NCBI GenBank assembly: GCA_965222705.1
Contig: CBDCUO010000018.1
Span: 4,368 to 68,367, forward strand
Direction: 5' to 3'
DNA: 64,000 nucleotides
Source: JAFMDF01 sp965222705
GTDB taxonomy: Bacteria; Bacteroidota; Bacteroidia; Chitinophagales; Saprospiraceae
Part shown: in pieces, positions 35,896 through 43,473 of the stretch
Position numbering within the stretch: the stretch's first letter is position 1
Layout: each line of letters opens with the position of its first letter
Position numbers and translations under genes: made by a program
The notes under the pieces: model-generated
What the model was told of the DNA's origin: nothing
Databases searched by the model: none
What the model saw: the letters and a program-made list of their open reading frames with translations, nothing else

Positions 35896-36891
35896 TCAAC
35901 TCTGCATCCGCAGCATCGCCACAAATCCCCCAATTAAAAATAAGCCAATAATTGCCCAGAGCAGCCAATTATACCCTCCCTCTTTCTGAACAGTTTCTCC
36001 TTCAGGCATTTCGTTATTTTTTGATAAGGCAGCTACAATCACGTCTGTATTATGCTTGAGCATATCCAGGTAAGTAGGAGCAGGACTATCTTCATCGCCA
36101 ATAGAATCGGCATATAATTGCCCACCGATTTCAATGGCATTGTCTTTTGCCAGTTGCTCCAGCACCTTTGGATTAACAGTACTTTCAATGAATACCGCAG
36201 GTACTTTATTGGCCTTGATTACTTTGTTTAATCGAATAATATCGGAGGTTTGCACTTCTGCATCGGTCGAAGTACCCAGGATTGCCTCCAATTGGATGCC
36301 ATAGGCGCGGCCATAATATTGAAAGGCATCATGGGAAGTTATCAAGATTCTTCGACCGGTCGGAATTTTTTGGATTTGCATTTTTATATACTGGTGCAAA
36401 TCTTCCAGTTGTTTTTTATAAATGCCATAATTGAATTCAAAAATATCTGCATGATCAGGATCGAGAGCGATCAAAGCATTTTTGATATTTTTGATATAAA
36501 TCAAGCCCAGGCTCGCATCCATCCAGGCGTGAGGGTCGGCGGAGTTTTTATATTGCGCACTTTCAATTGCCTGAATGCCCTTGGTCACTTGTAGTACGCT
36601 TGCTTTTGTACCAGAATTTTCGATTAGTTCAGTCAGCCAACCTTCAAAGGTTAGTCCATTTTTTAAGATTAAATCTGCATGATAAACCAGTTGAGCATCC
36701 TTGGGGGTAGGTTCATGCAAATGTGGATCACCACCGATCGGAACAATGCTGGAGACCTCCAGTACATCGCCGGCGATATTCGCTGCCATATCTGCTATCA
36801 TGGAAGCTGTAGCGACTACTTTTGGCTTAGTTTGCCCAACTAGAGTGAAAAAAAATAGTAAGCTGATAATCAAAGAGAGGAGTCGTTTCAT
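35896..36891 (-). CDS. Metal ABC transporter substrate-binding protein (ZnuA/MntA cluster A-I) with C-terminal membrane helix
   Basis: 331 residues with signal peptide (LLSLIISLLFFFTLVGQ). Ligands of the cluster A-I metal site are seen in GGDPHLHEPTP (His), ADPHAWMD (His), LITSHDAFQYYG (His) and the LYADSIGDED loop. The adjacent DtxR-type regulator gene, 17 bp upstream on the same strand, favours Mn(II) or Fe(II) over zinc. Unusually the chain ends in a hydrophobic helix (NWLLWAIIGLFLIGGFVAML), so it may be anchored in the inner membrane. No ATPase or permease gene of the transporter is adjacent. Confidence 0.87.
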   Translation of the reverse strand: MKRLLSLIISLLFFFTLVGQTKPKVVATASMIADMAANIAGDVLEVSSIVPIGGDPHLHEPTPKDAQLVYHADLILKNGLTFEGWLTELIENSGTKASVLQVTKGIQAIESAQYKNSADPHAWMDASLGLIYIKNIKNALIALDPDHADIFEFNYGIYKKQLEDLHQYIKMQIQKIPTGRRILITSHDAFQYYGRAYGIQLEAILGTSTDAEVQTSDIIRLNKVIKANKVPAVFIESTVNPKVLEQLAKDNAIEIGGQLYADSIGDEDSPAPTYLDMLKHNTDVIVAALSKNNEMPEGETVQKEGGYNWLLWAIIGLFLIGGFVAMLRMQS

Positions 36892-36908
36892 ATTTTATTT
36901 ATTTGTAA

Positions 36909-37568
36909 CTAAACGAGTTTTACAAAGAGGTTTTGACAGATTTTATTGCTCAAAAGTTGCTCTTGTTGCTCATTCAATAAAGCCCTTGTAGAACCATCAT
37001 AATCGAACCTTTCTAGCACCTTTATTTTTGTACCAAGCCCCAATTGTAGTTTGTCCAGGTATTGAAGAAAAGAGGGCGCATGGTCTTGTACGCCAACGAC
37101 CGCACCTTCTTCGCCAATCGGCAAATCTGTAAGCGGGATTTGTTTTCTAAAGGTAAAATTGCCTTCCGCATCTGGTATGGGGTCGCCATGCGGATCAAAT
37201 TTGGGGTTGCCCAAAAAGTCATCCAAACGATCAATTAACTTTTTCGCCTGAATATGTTCCAACTCTTCTGCCATTTCGTGGACTTCATCCCAGGAGAAGT
37301 GGAGTTTTTTTACCAAAAAAGTTTCCCATAGTCGATGTTTTCTAATCAGATTGGTTGCTAGCATATTGCCTTTTTCTTTTAGCCGACAACCCCTATGCTT
37401 TTGATAATGAATTAACTCCTTGCTGGCCAATCGTATAATCATATCCGTCACAGAAGCGGCAGAAGTATCCATCGCCTGCGCAATCGCATTGGTCGAGATC
37501 AGGTCCTCCGACACTTCACTTAACTTAAAAATGGCCTTCAGGTAATTTTCTTCTGTCCTAGAAATCAT
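36909..37568 (-). CDS. mntR: DtxR/MntR-family metal-dependent transcriptional regulator
   Basis: 219 residues. An N-terminal winged helix (EENYLKAIFKLSEVSEDLIS, AMDTSAASVTDMIIRLASK) is followed by the metal-binding dimerisation domain (WDEVHEMAEELEHI...HGDPIPDAEG) and a C-terminal FeoA/SH3-like domain (about 150-219). It should bind DNA when loaded with Mn(II) or Fe(II) and repress metal uptake. A matching operator lies at 37635-37654 inside its own promoter, so autoregulation of mntR and the SBP gene is likely. The choice of MntR over IdeR is from context. Confidence 0.86.
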   Translation of the reverse strand: MISRTEENYLKAIFKLSEVSEDLISTNAIAQAMDTSAASVTDMIIRLASKELIHYQKHRGCRLKEKGNMLATNLIRKHRLWETFLVKKLHFSWDEVHEMAEELEHIQAKKLIDRLDDFLGNPKFDPHGDPIPDAEGNFTFRKQIPLTDLPIGEEGAVVGVQDHAPSFLQYLDKLQLGLGTKIKVLERFDYDGSTRALLNEQQEQLLSNKICQNLFVKLV

Positions 37569-37623
37569 TGTTTATAAATATGGTCCATTTGTTTTCAAAC
37601 CTTGCTAACTTTGGCTGATGGTA

Positions 37624-37631
37624 CAAAAATA
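37624..37631 (-). promoter_or_regulatory. Probable -7 element of the mntR promoter
   Basis: On the minus strand the bases read TATTTTTG, a match to TAnnTTTG, 56 bp ahead of the mntR start. The operator described next lies immediately upstream, where it would block polymerase. Confidence 0.45.
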
Positions 37632-37634
37632 CAT

Positions 37635-37654
37635 TTTTTAGACTAATCTAAAAA
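37635..37654. promoter_or_regulatory. DtxR/MntR-type operator
   Basis: TTTTTAGA-CTAA-TCTAAAAA is a dyad of 8-bp arms around four bases, close in form to known DtxR/MntR/SirR boxes (TTTAG...CTAAA). It stands between mntR and recO and next to the mntR -7 element. Confidence 0.65.
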
Positions 37655-37684
37655 TAAATTTTACTTAACTCTAAAAATTGACTT

Positions 37685-37717
37685 TCTTTGACTTAAAGCT
37701 ACAGGATTTGTCAAAGA
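37685..37717. repeat. TTTGACAA/TTGTCAAA dyad, copy b
   Basis: Arms TCTTTGAC (37685-37692) and GTCAAAGA (37710-37717) with AAAGCTACAGGA between. It ends 13 bases before the recO start. It is the shortest and least complete copy of the family. Confidence 0.6.
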
Positions 37718-37730
37718 GCCAAAATTGAAT

Positions 37731-38444
37731 ATGTTAATAAAAACCAGAGGCATCATTTTTAAAGTATTAAAATATTCAGAAACCAGCTTAATCCTCGATA
37801 TTTATACAGAGGAAAAGGGCCTGAAAAAATATATCATCAGTGGCGTAAGGAATAAAAAATCAAAACTAAAGACGGGAGTTCTTCAGCCAATATCTTTGGT
37901 GGATCTAGTAGCTTATTTTCGAGAAGACAGAGATTTGCACCGAATAAAAGAAATAAAGCCCGCGCATATTTACCAATCTATCCCCTTTAATCTGATGAAA
38001 GGGACGATTGCCCTGTTTATGGTTGAGTTGGCTCAAAAAACAATCAGAGAAGAAGAAGCAAATGCGGACTTGTTTGAGTTTTTATACCACCAATTTTTGT
38101 CGTTGGATGAAATGCCTACCCTCAACCTCGATTTTCACATTCACTTTATGCTTGAATTATCAGGGTTTTTGGGGTTTTTACCGACCAAGAACTGGAGCGA
38201 ACAAATACCTTTTTTTGACATGCGTGAAGGTCTTTTCGTAAGTGCAGATCCCCTTCACCCATACGCTTTGAATAAAGCGTTGAGTGCGAAAATTGGTCAA
38301 TTATTGAAAAAAAAATCCCCTAAATTAAGCAGGAAAGATCGGCAATTAATTTTGAACAAACTAATTGACTATTACAAAATTCACGTAGAGAATTTTAAAG
38401 GATTAAACACCCACACCGTCTTAAAAGAAGTTTTAGGAGAGTAG
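37731..38444 (+). CDS. recO: DNA repair protein RecO
   Basis: About 237 residues from ATG 37731 (an in-frame TTG lies 6 bp earlier). RecO anneals single strands and helps RecR load RecA on SSB-coated DNA. The N-terminal OB fold starts LIKTRGIIFKVLKYSETSLI, a very typical opening, and continues KKYIISGVRNKKSK. The C-terminal helical part is LDFHIHFMLELSGFLGFLP. The zinc-finger cysteines of many RecO proteins are absent, as is common in Bacteroidota. Single gene, preceded by dyad copy b. Confidence 0.92.
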   Translation: MLIKTRGIIFKVLKYSETSLILDIYTEEKGLKKYIISGVRNKKSKLKTGVLQPISLVDLVAYFREDRDLHRIKEIKPAHIYQSIPFNLMKGTIALFMVELAQKTIREEEANADLFEFLYHQFLSLDEMPTLNLDFHIHFMLELSGFLGFLPTKNWSEQIPFFDMREGLFVSADPLHPYALNKALSAKIGQLLKKKSPKLSRKDRQLILNKLIDYYKIHVENFKGLNTHTVLKEVLGE

Positions 38445-38506
38445 TAAGCATTGACTCTTCGGCAAAACGCATGGGATTATCTGAGCTGTGTTTGGGAAAA
38501 TGCCCC

Positions 38507-38659
38507 TTAAAAAGTTAACTTAAAATTAGCTTGGTAAACTGCTATACAGGTGATAGTAAACAGAAGAAAAAACAAGAAAATATACAATAAACAATATCCC
38601 TTTTTGCCTTCGTTTTCGATGTGATCTGCCATTATTTTTTCCCTTTTTGAGGAAGCCAT
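38507..38659 (-). CDS. Small single-pass membrane protein
   Basis: An ATG at 38659 opens 50 codons on the minus strand, with a second in-frame ATG at 38632. The protein has a charged N-terminus (MASSKREKIMADHIENEGKK) and one clear membrane helix (LLYIFLFFLLFTITCIAVY), then QANFKLTF. This composition is unlikely by chance in random AT-rich DNA, but no family is recognised. It fills the otherwise empty 375-bp gap between recO and the EamA gene. Confidence 0.45.
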   Translation of the reverse strand: MASSKREKIMADHIENEGKKGYCLLYIFLFFLLFTITCIAVYQANFKLTF

Positions 38660-38819
38660 TGGTCTTGCTTCCGCTATTAGAAAATAGGTTATTTTATAAT
38701 CGGTGCAAAGATGCTAAAAAAAATAGTATCCTCAAATGGTCAGCAAATTCATCAATGATTTTAATGTAAAAAATTACTCGTACTTTGCAACGCTTTTTGA
38801 ACCTATTTGTCTGGCCTGA

Positions 38820-39712
38820 ATGAAAAATGAACGAGAATCCACTGCGATTTATCTACTCAAAAGCTGGGGTGTTTTATTCCTGCTCTCGCTTGTATGGGGC
38901 AGTTCCTATATTTTAATCAAAAAAAGTTTGCTTGCTTACTCCCCCATGCAGGTTGCTTGCCTGCGCCTGAGTATATCCGCTATTGCCTTTTTTCCCTTTT
39001 TTTGCTGGCATTTTAGAAGCATTGATTGGTCAAAAATCAAATATTTGGTGCTGGTCGGTTTGACGGGTAGTGCCCTTCCTGCTTTTTTATTTTCTACAGC
39101 TCAGACAGAAATTAGCAGCTCTGTGGCTGGGGTATTGAGTTCTCTTTCTCCACTTTTTACTTTGGTTCTGGGCATCCTCTTTTTTGGCAGTCCAGTCATT
39201 TTATCAAAGATAGCAGGCATATTAACGGGCTTAATAGGGGCTATTGTATTGATGGCTTTTGGAAAAAATGCCGGATTGGAAGGAAACCTCTGGTATGGTT
39301 TGTTAATCATTCTGGGCTGTCTTTGCTATGCGACGAGCAGCAATACGGTAAAAACTTATTTGCAAGATATGAGTTCGCTTAAAATAAGTGCGGCTTCTTT
39401 TTTTATCGTAGGTCTGCCTTGTTTGGGCTTTTTATTTACAACTGATTTTTTTTTATTCTAAAAAACCATGAATACGGCTGGACTTCTCTCGGGACAGTCG
39501 CACTGCTCGCCATTGTCGGAACGGTCATCGCCTCTATCCTTTTTTTTAGATTGATTCAGATTACCAATCCGGTTTTTGCTTCTTTGGTAAGTTATTTAAT
39601 ACCCTTGGTCGCTATTCTTCTGGGAGCATGGGACGGAGAACCGATTACCAGTTTGCATTTAGTGGGTATGGCACTTATTTTGGCAGGCGTTTATTTATCA
39701 AAAGGGAAATAA
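38820..39712 (+). pseudogene. EamA/DMT-family exporter, frameshifted at a T9 run
   Basis: The first frame (38820-39461) gives 213 residues with six or seven helices and the EamA opening WGVLFLLSLVWGSSYILIKK. At a run of nine T (39446-39454) it ends early with TDFFLF and a stop. Adding one T restores the frame, which reads on through ILKNHEYGWTSLGTVALL, then RLIQITNPVFASLVSYLIPL and LVGMALILAGVYLSKGK to TAA 39710-39712. That gives about 297 residues, the normal length of a 10-helix drug/metabolite exporter. It could be a true mutation, phase variation or a sequencing error in the homopolymer. Confidence 0.85.
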
Positions 39713-39896
39713 AGGTGACTAAGGACTAAACCCAACGTCCCTTTCCTAGCCAAAATTTGTTCAATTCAAAAAAATTGTCATGGGAAAAGCCCTCTATTTT
39801 GTAGTGAAAATTTACAGATGGTTAGCCTAAATTTTCCATTTGTTTATTTGCATTATATTGCGAATCCTTATACATTTGCACTCGCTTTTTGAGAAA

Positions 39897-39974
39897 GGGC
39901 GATTAGCTCAGTTGGTTCAGAGCACCTGGTTTACACCCAGGGGGTCGGGAGTTCGAGTCTCTCATCGCCCACCA
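39897..39974 (+). tRNA. tRNA-Val (anticodon UAC)
   Basis: A complete cloverleaf: acceptor GGGCGAT/ATCGCCC, D arm AGCTCAGTTGGTTCAGAGC, anticodon stem CCTGG/CCAGG with loop TTTACAC (anticodon TAC), T arm with GTTCGAGTC. The CCA end is encoded. A terminator follows directly. Confidence 0.97.
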
Positions 39975-39976
39975 GC

Positions 39977-40014
39977 AAGCACATTATCGAATTACATAGA
40001 TAGTGTGCTTTTTT
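39977..40014 (+). terminator. Intrinsic terminator after tRNA-Val
   Basis: Stem AAGCACATTATC / GATAGTGTGCTT (one G-T pair) with a 10-base loop and a run of T after it, starting 3 bases behind the tRNA CCA. Confidence 0.85.
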
Positions 40015-40036
40015 ATTTGCAGTTTGTCATAGAAGA

Positions 40037-41014
40037 TTATTTTTTTACAAAAATTTTTGCTCCACTTTGATTGTTTCTGGCAGTTAATCTTAGAATATAC
40101 AATCCACTCTCTAGTCCTGCTACATTGACCCAGGTGTTTTTCGAGTTTATTTGCTCATCTAAATATAATTTGCCCAAAAGATCAAATATCTGAATGTTTT
40201 TAACATTTGCTCTATTTTTTAATTCTATAAATAATTGATTGGCTACCGGATTGGGGAATATTTTAAAATGAATGGCAGGTAAAAATGGGGCTTTGCTATC
40301 AGTAATAGTATTTGTCGTTTCCAGGTTGTCTATGCAGAAAAACAAAGGCGTATTGATGCCAAAATCTCCAATATCACTGGATTTTAAGGCAAAATGCAAG
40401 CTATCCACATTGCCTAAACTTGTCAAATCCACCCATTGCCAGGAGTCAATAATATAATCCAAGCTGTTGTCTTCAAATCTAAAATCTGCGAGATAAAACT
40501 CAATGCTATCCACCTGCAATTCGCCCTGGCGATACTTTCTGATTTCCAATTTGAAAAAATCGGGGTCATTGCCCGTTTCTCCGCCAAATTTTTTGGCAAA
40601 GTCATCCCCGTTTTTCATACTGGCGTACGCATAAGTCCCATTGGTGATATAAAATCCATTAACGACTTTACCTAATGCATTAGCTGTCAGGTGAATAACT
40701 GCATTTTGTTGCCCTACCGCATAAGTTGCAGACTCAAAGCCCCGACCCGTTTTTGCGCTATAAAGGTTCTCAAAACCGGAAGTCGTGGAATCCCGCATGG
40801 ATGAAATCGCCCAACCCCCTTGCCAAAGCCCGCCAAAGTCTGTACTGTATTTATTTGGAAAAAAGGCACTGCCGCTTTGATAACCGCCCGCTTGGTCAGT
40901 GCCATTTAAAAAAGTATCTAAAGGCAGCTCAAAATTTTCGAAAGTGGAAATATTCTGCCCAATTGAAAAGGTGCTAAAAATGCCAAGAAATAAAGATAAA
41001 ATAAAATGCTTCAT
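40037..41014 (-). CDS. DUF4465 protein with T9SS sorting domain, riboswitch-controlled, probable cobalamin binder
   Basis: 325 residues with signal peptide (MKHFILSLFLGIFSTFSIGQ). The DUF4465 part (about 25-240) shows FENFELPLDTFLNGTDQAGG, SDFGG-like YSTDFGGLWQGGWAISS, and NGFYITNGTYAYASM. Residues about 250-325 are a T9SS sorting domain (FKIFPNPVANQLFIELK ... GLESGLYILRL). As I recall, DUF4465 proteins of gut Bacteroides (BtuH) bind vitamin B12 at the surface. The cobalamin riboswitch upstream on the same strand supports that role here; in this organism secretion would go through T9SS rather than as a lipoprotein. Confidence 0.8.
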   Translation of the reverse strand: MKHFILSLFLGIFSTFSIGQNISTFENFELPLDTFLNGTDQAGGYQSGSAFFPNKYSTDFGGLWQGGWAISSMRDSTTSGFENLYSAKTGRGFESATYAVGQQNAVIHLTANALGKVVNGFYITNGTYAYASMKNGDDFAKKFGGETGNDPDFFKLEIRKYRQGELQVDSIEFYLADFRFEDNSLDYIIDSWQWVDLTSLGNVDSLHFALKSSDIGDFGINTPLFFCIDNLETTNTITDSKAPFLPAIHFKIFPNPVANQLFIELKNRANVKNIQIFDLLGKLYLDEQINSKNTWVNVAGLESGLYILRLTARNNQSGAKIFVKK

Positions 41015-41039
41015 AAGAAATTTGATTAAAAAAATGTAA

Positions 41040-41058
41040 AGCGGATTGCTAATCCGCT
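41040..41058 (-). terminator. Hairpin between riboswitch and DUF4465 gene
   Basis: Perfect stem AGCGGATT / AATCCGCT with a 3-base loop. Read on the minus strand it is followed by TTACATTTTTTT. A second, similar hairpin lies just upstream on the transcript (about 41074-41096, GGCGGAT/ATCCGTC) and can pair alternatively with it. This is a candidate expression platform for the riboswitch. Confidence 0.5.
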
Positions 41059-41093
41059 ATGCCAATTTTGACTAGGCGGATTGTCCATCCGTC

Positions 41094-41243
41094 TTAGAGG
41101 GTCACCCTTTGGATGATGAGTAAAAAACACAAACTTAATAGAAGCAAAATAGAGATAGGAAAGAGCGAGATTGCAATTGGCTTATACTTCAGGCTGATTG
41201 CCTGCGAAAAGTTACCTGAACAATAGTGCGCTTCTAACTCCAT
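41094..41243 (-). CDS. Possible 49-residue leader membrane peptide
   Basis: An ATG-initiated frame between the riboswitch and the DUF4465 gene, same strand. It contains a strong hydrophobic stretch (PIAISLFPISILLLLSLCFLLII). It might be a real small protein translated from the leader or a chance frame. No family recognised. Confidence 0.25.
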   Translation of the reverse strand: MELEAHYCSGNFSQAISLKYKPIAISLFPISILLLLSLCFLLIIQRVTL

Positions 41244-41277
41244 TTGCTTTTAGCCCGAAAGCAGAATGAAAACAGGA

Positions 41278-41460
41278 ATTTTGGCAGGTCTTCTGACTTT
41301 CCTCTTTTTTAGATACCTTCCCATTCCGTTTCATCGGAACAGTGGTTCGTTTTTCTAAAAAAATGAGCGGATTACAGCTGCGGGTACAGTTCCTGACTCA
41401 CACAGGATTCCCTATTAATGCGGGCAATAAAATTGGAGAAATTGCCCTTGCGACCAAAAT
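41278..41460 (-). ncRNA. Cobalamin (AdoCbl) riboswitch
   Basis: On the minus strand the conserved landmarks occur in order: P1 arm ATTTTGG, AGGGAATCCTGTGTGAGTC, ACTGTACCCGCAGCTGTAAT, CCACTGTTCC, GGGAAGG, then AGTCAGAAGACCTGCC (B12-box region) and the closing CCAAAAT. All are hallmarks of the cobalamin class. The DUF4465 gene is the next full gene downstream, 264 nt away. It should switch that transcript off when cobalamin is abundant. Confidence 0.93.
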
Positions 41461-41507
41461 CGGGGCGAAAATACGAGAATTGGGCAGGTTTTAAAATTTA
41501 TGGTTGT

Positions 41508-43304
41508 TTATTCTTCATAAATTTCTACATTGAGGTCATCTATGAATAGCTCTTTTTGTCCACCAGCATTCCAGCAATAGATTTTTACTTGATCAAAGTC
41601 TTTTTGGGGGATTTGCATATCTATCCAATTGGCTTGCCACTGTCGCTCGCCCAATTGCCGGTGCACCCGAATCATTCGACGTTTTATCACTTCCTCTCCT
41701 TTTTCAAATTGGACGATTAATTGTGCCATTTGCCAGACATTCCACTCTTTTGAAGGGGCATAAAATTGAGCCTGAACCCGCAGCCATTTTGGGTAATAGC
41801 TGTTGATTCTCAAGGTGATAGCTGGCATGAATGCTCGATTTTTATGGAGCCATAGCGCATACTGTCCCGATTTGGCTTGCCGACTCGTAAGAGCCGTAGG
41901 GTCCTCAAACTGTTCAAAATCGGTTGAATAAACCAGTCGGATATTTCTTCTTTCACCTTTAAAATCTTCTTTGGTATCCAGTAGTTTTTGGTCTAATTGG
42001 GTCGGGCGGGCATTGGCAAAAATCCGCCAGTAATAGGCTTTGGTCATTGCCTCTACTTCAAAACCATGCCCGTGCGCCTGATAAGTCTGGAAAATATTTA
42101 ACCAAATACAGAAAATGCCAAGCCCAATAGCCAACCATTTTAAGTACTTTTTTGTAAAAATAGCTTCCCAAAAAGCCGCCATTGGAAATAGTAAAATGGC
42201 ATAAGATTCAATCAAAGCCCTTTGCCCAAAGGCTCCGCCATAAGCCCAAACATCCCAGGCTGCTACGACATAAAAATTGACCAGGAAACAAGCGAGCGAT
42301 ACCCAAAACAAAAAGCGATATTTTTTATAAAGCGGCACAAAGCCGATCAAGGCAAAAATCATAATGGGCGTATAAACCAACCAGCCTTTTCGATAGCTTA
42401 TCAGCACGTCTTTGATATACGGTTTTAGCCAACTAAAGCCTTGCTCTTCATAGGTGTAAACTATCCAGTCGCCCGTTATATTTTTCCAGTATAATAATTG
42501 AAGACTTCCAATGAGCGCAACGGTTATTATGCTTGCCAATAACTTAAGCCAGTGGCTTTGAAAAAACCGAAGGCGAGTTAGAATATCCGTTCTACTTTTT
42601 AGCCCCCATAAAAGCGGAATCAGAAAAACAAGTAGGTCTGTCGGCCGACTTAGCGCAGCCAGCCCGATGCACATTCCAATCAAAATGCTTTTGCCCAGCG
42701 TGGGGTTTTCGTACCATTTTATTGTTAACCAAATCAGTAAGGCGAACAGGGTAAATAGCCAATTATGTGGCATGGCGCCGTCAATGGCAGCATAGTTTAG
42801 GTAATTCGTGGCGAGGGCAACCAAGATTAGCGTAATTCCACTAATCGTTTCATTAAAATATTGCCTTAATATTTTTCGACAAAGCCATAAACCTCCAAAT
42901 GCAACGACCAAACTCCCCCAGCTAATGGCCAATTGATAGGGCAATGAAAAGCCGTCAGGAGCATAATCGCTTATTAAAGCAAAGACGTGCGCTAAAAAGA
43001 AAAAAGGCAGATACAAAACAGCCAGTCCAATCGGATATTTCATCACATAATTGCCGGTTTTATGCTGAAAAGCCTGATAAAAACTGCCTGTTGGATTGTA
43101 CTTTTTAATAATGTCATTCTTAAATTTTAACTGCGCTAAATCCTCATAAATGAACACTGCCGGCAAATACAAATAATAGCCCATGACATCCCAGCTAAGG
43201 GTGGCTTCTGTACCCGTTTTTTCCCATTTTTTATACCAGCAAGCAGCGGACAGGATGACCAAAAAGGAGAAAAAAAGGGCGATAAAAGAAAAGTGTTTTT
43301 GCAT
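41508..43304 (-). CDS. Polytopic membrane protein, GT-C glycosyltransferase-like
   Basis: 598 residues. After a first helix comes a loop with ATLSWDVMGYYLYLPAVFIYEDL, where an Asp in the first extracytoplasmic loop resembles the catalytic site of GT-C enzymes (PMT/ArnT type). About eleven or twelve further helices follow up to residue 420. The last ~170 residues are a soluble beta-rich domain (ITLRINSYYPKWLRVQAQF ... ELFIDDLNVEIYEE). It may transfer a lipid-linked sugar. No exact family is recognised and no sugar-modification genes are adjacent. The cobalamin riboswitch lies behind its 3' end. Confidence 0.55.
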   Translation of the reverse strand: MQKHFSFIALFFSFLVILSAACWYKKWEKTGTEATLSWDVMGYYLYLPAVFIYEDLAQLKFKNDIIKKYNPTGSFYQAFQHKTGNYVMKYPIGLAVLYLPFFFLAHVFALISDYAPDGFSLPYQLAISWGSLVVAFGGLWLCRKILRQYFNETISGITLILVALATNYLNYAAIDGAMPHNWLFTLFALLIWLTIKWYENPTLGKSILIGMCIGLAALSRPTDLLVFLIPLLWGLKSRTDILTRLRFFQSHWLKLLASIITVALIGSLQLLYWKNITGDWIVYTYEEQGFSWLKPYIKDVLISYRKGWLVYTPIMIFALIGFVPLYKKYRFLFWVSLACFLVNFYVVAAWDVWAYGGAFGQRALIESYAILLFPMAAFWEAIFTKKYLKWLAIGLGIFCIWLNIFQTYQAHGHGFEVEAMTKAYYWRIFANARPTQLDQKLLDTKEDFKGERRNIRLVYSTDFEQFEDPTALTSRQAKSGQYALWLHKNRAFMPAITLRINSYYPKWLRVQAQFYAPSKEWNVWQMAQLIVQFEKGEEVIKRRMIRVHRQLGERQWQANWIDMQIPQKDFDQVKIYCWNAGGQKELFIDDLNVEIYEE

Positions 43305-43473
43305 AAAAGATGGCGCTTATTGGCACAAGTTTACACAAAAAATCAAGTAGGTGAAAAAGGGTGGATAGAAATTATTTTTTCGATAAAAAAAGAAATCTAC
43401 TGGCGAATGTCCTCTGGATAGGAAAATTCCCTATCTTTCCCCTGGATTTAAATGGAAGATAAATTTTTGCAAA

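Noticed and set aside
38820..39461. Naturally short seven-helix EamA protein
   Set aside because: The missing three helices are encoded directly downstream in another frame after a T9 run, so it is a frameshift and not a short family member.
39840..40070. Open frame of 76 codons on the plus strand
   Set aside because: It runs straight through tRNA-Val and its terminator; the RNA gene explains the region.
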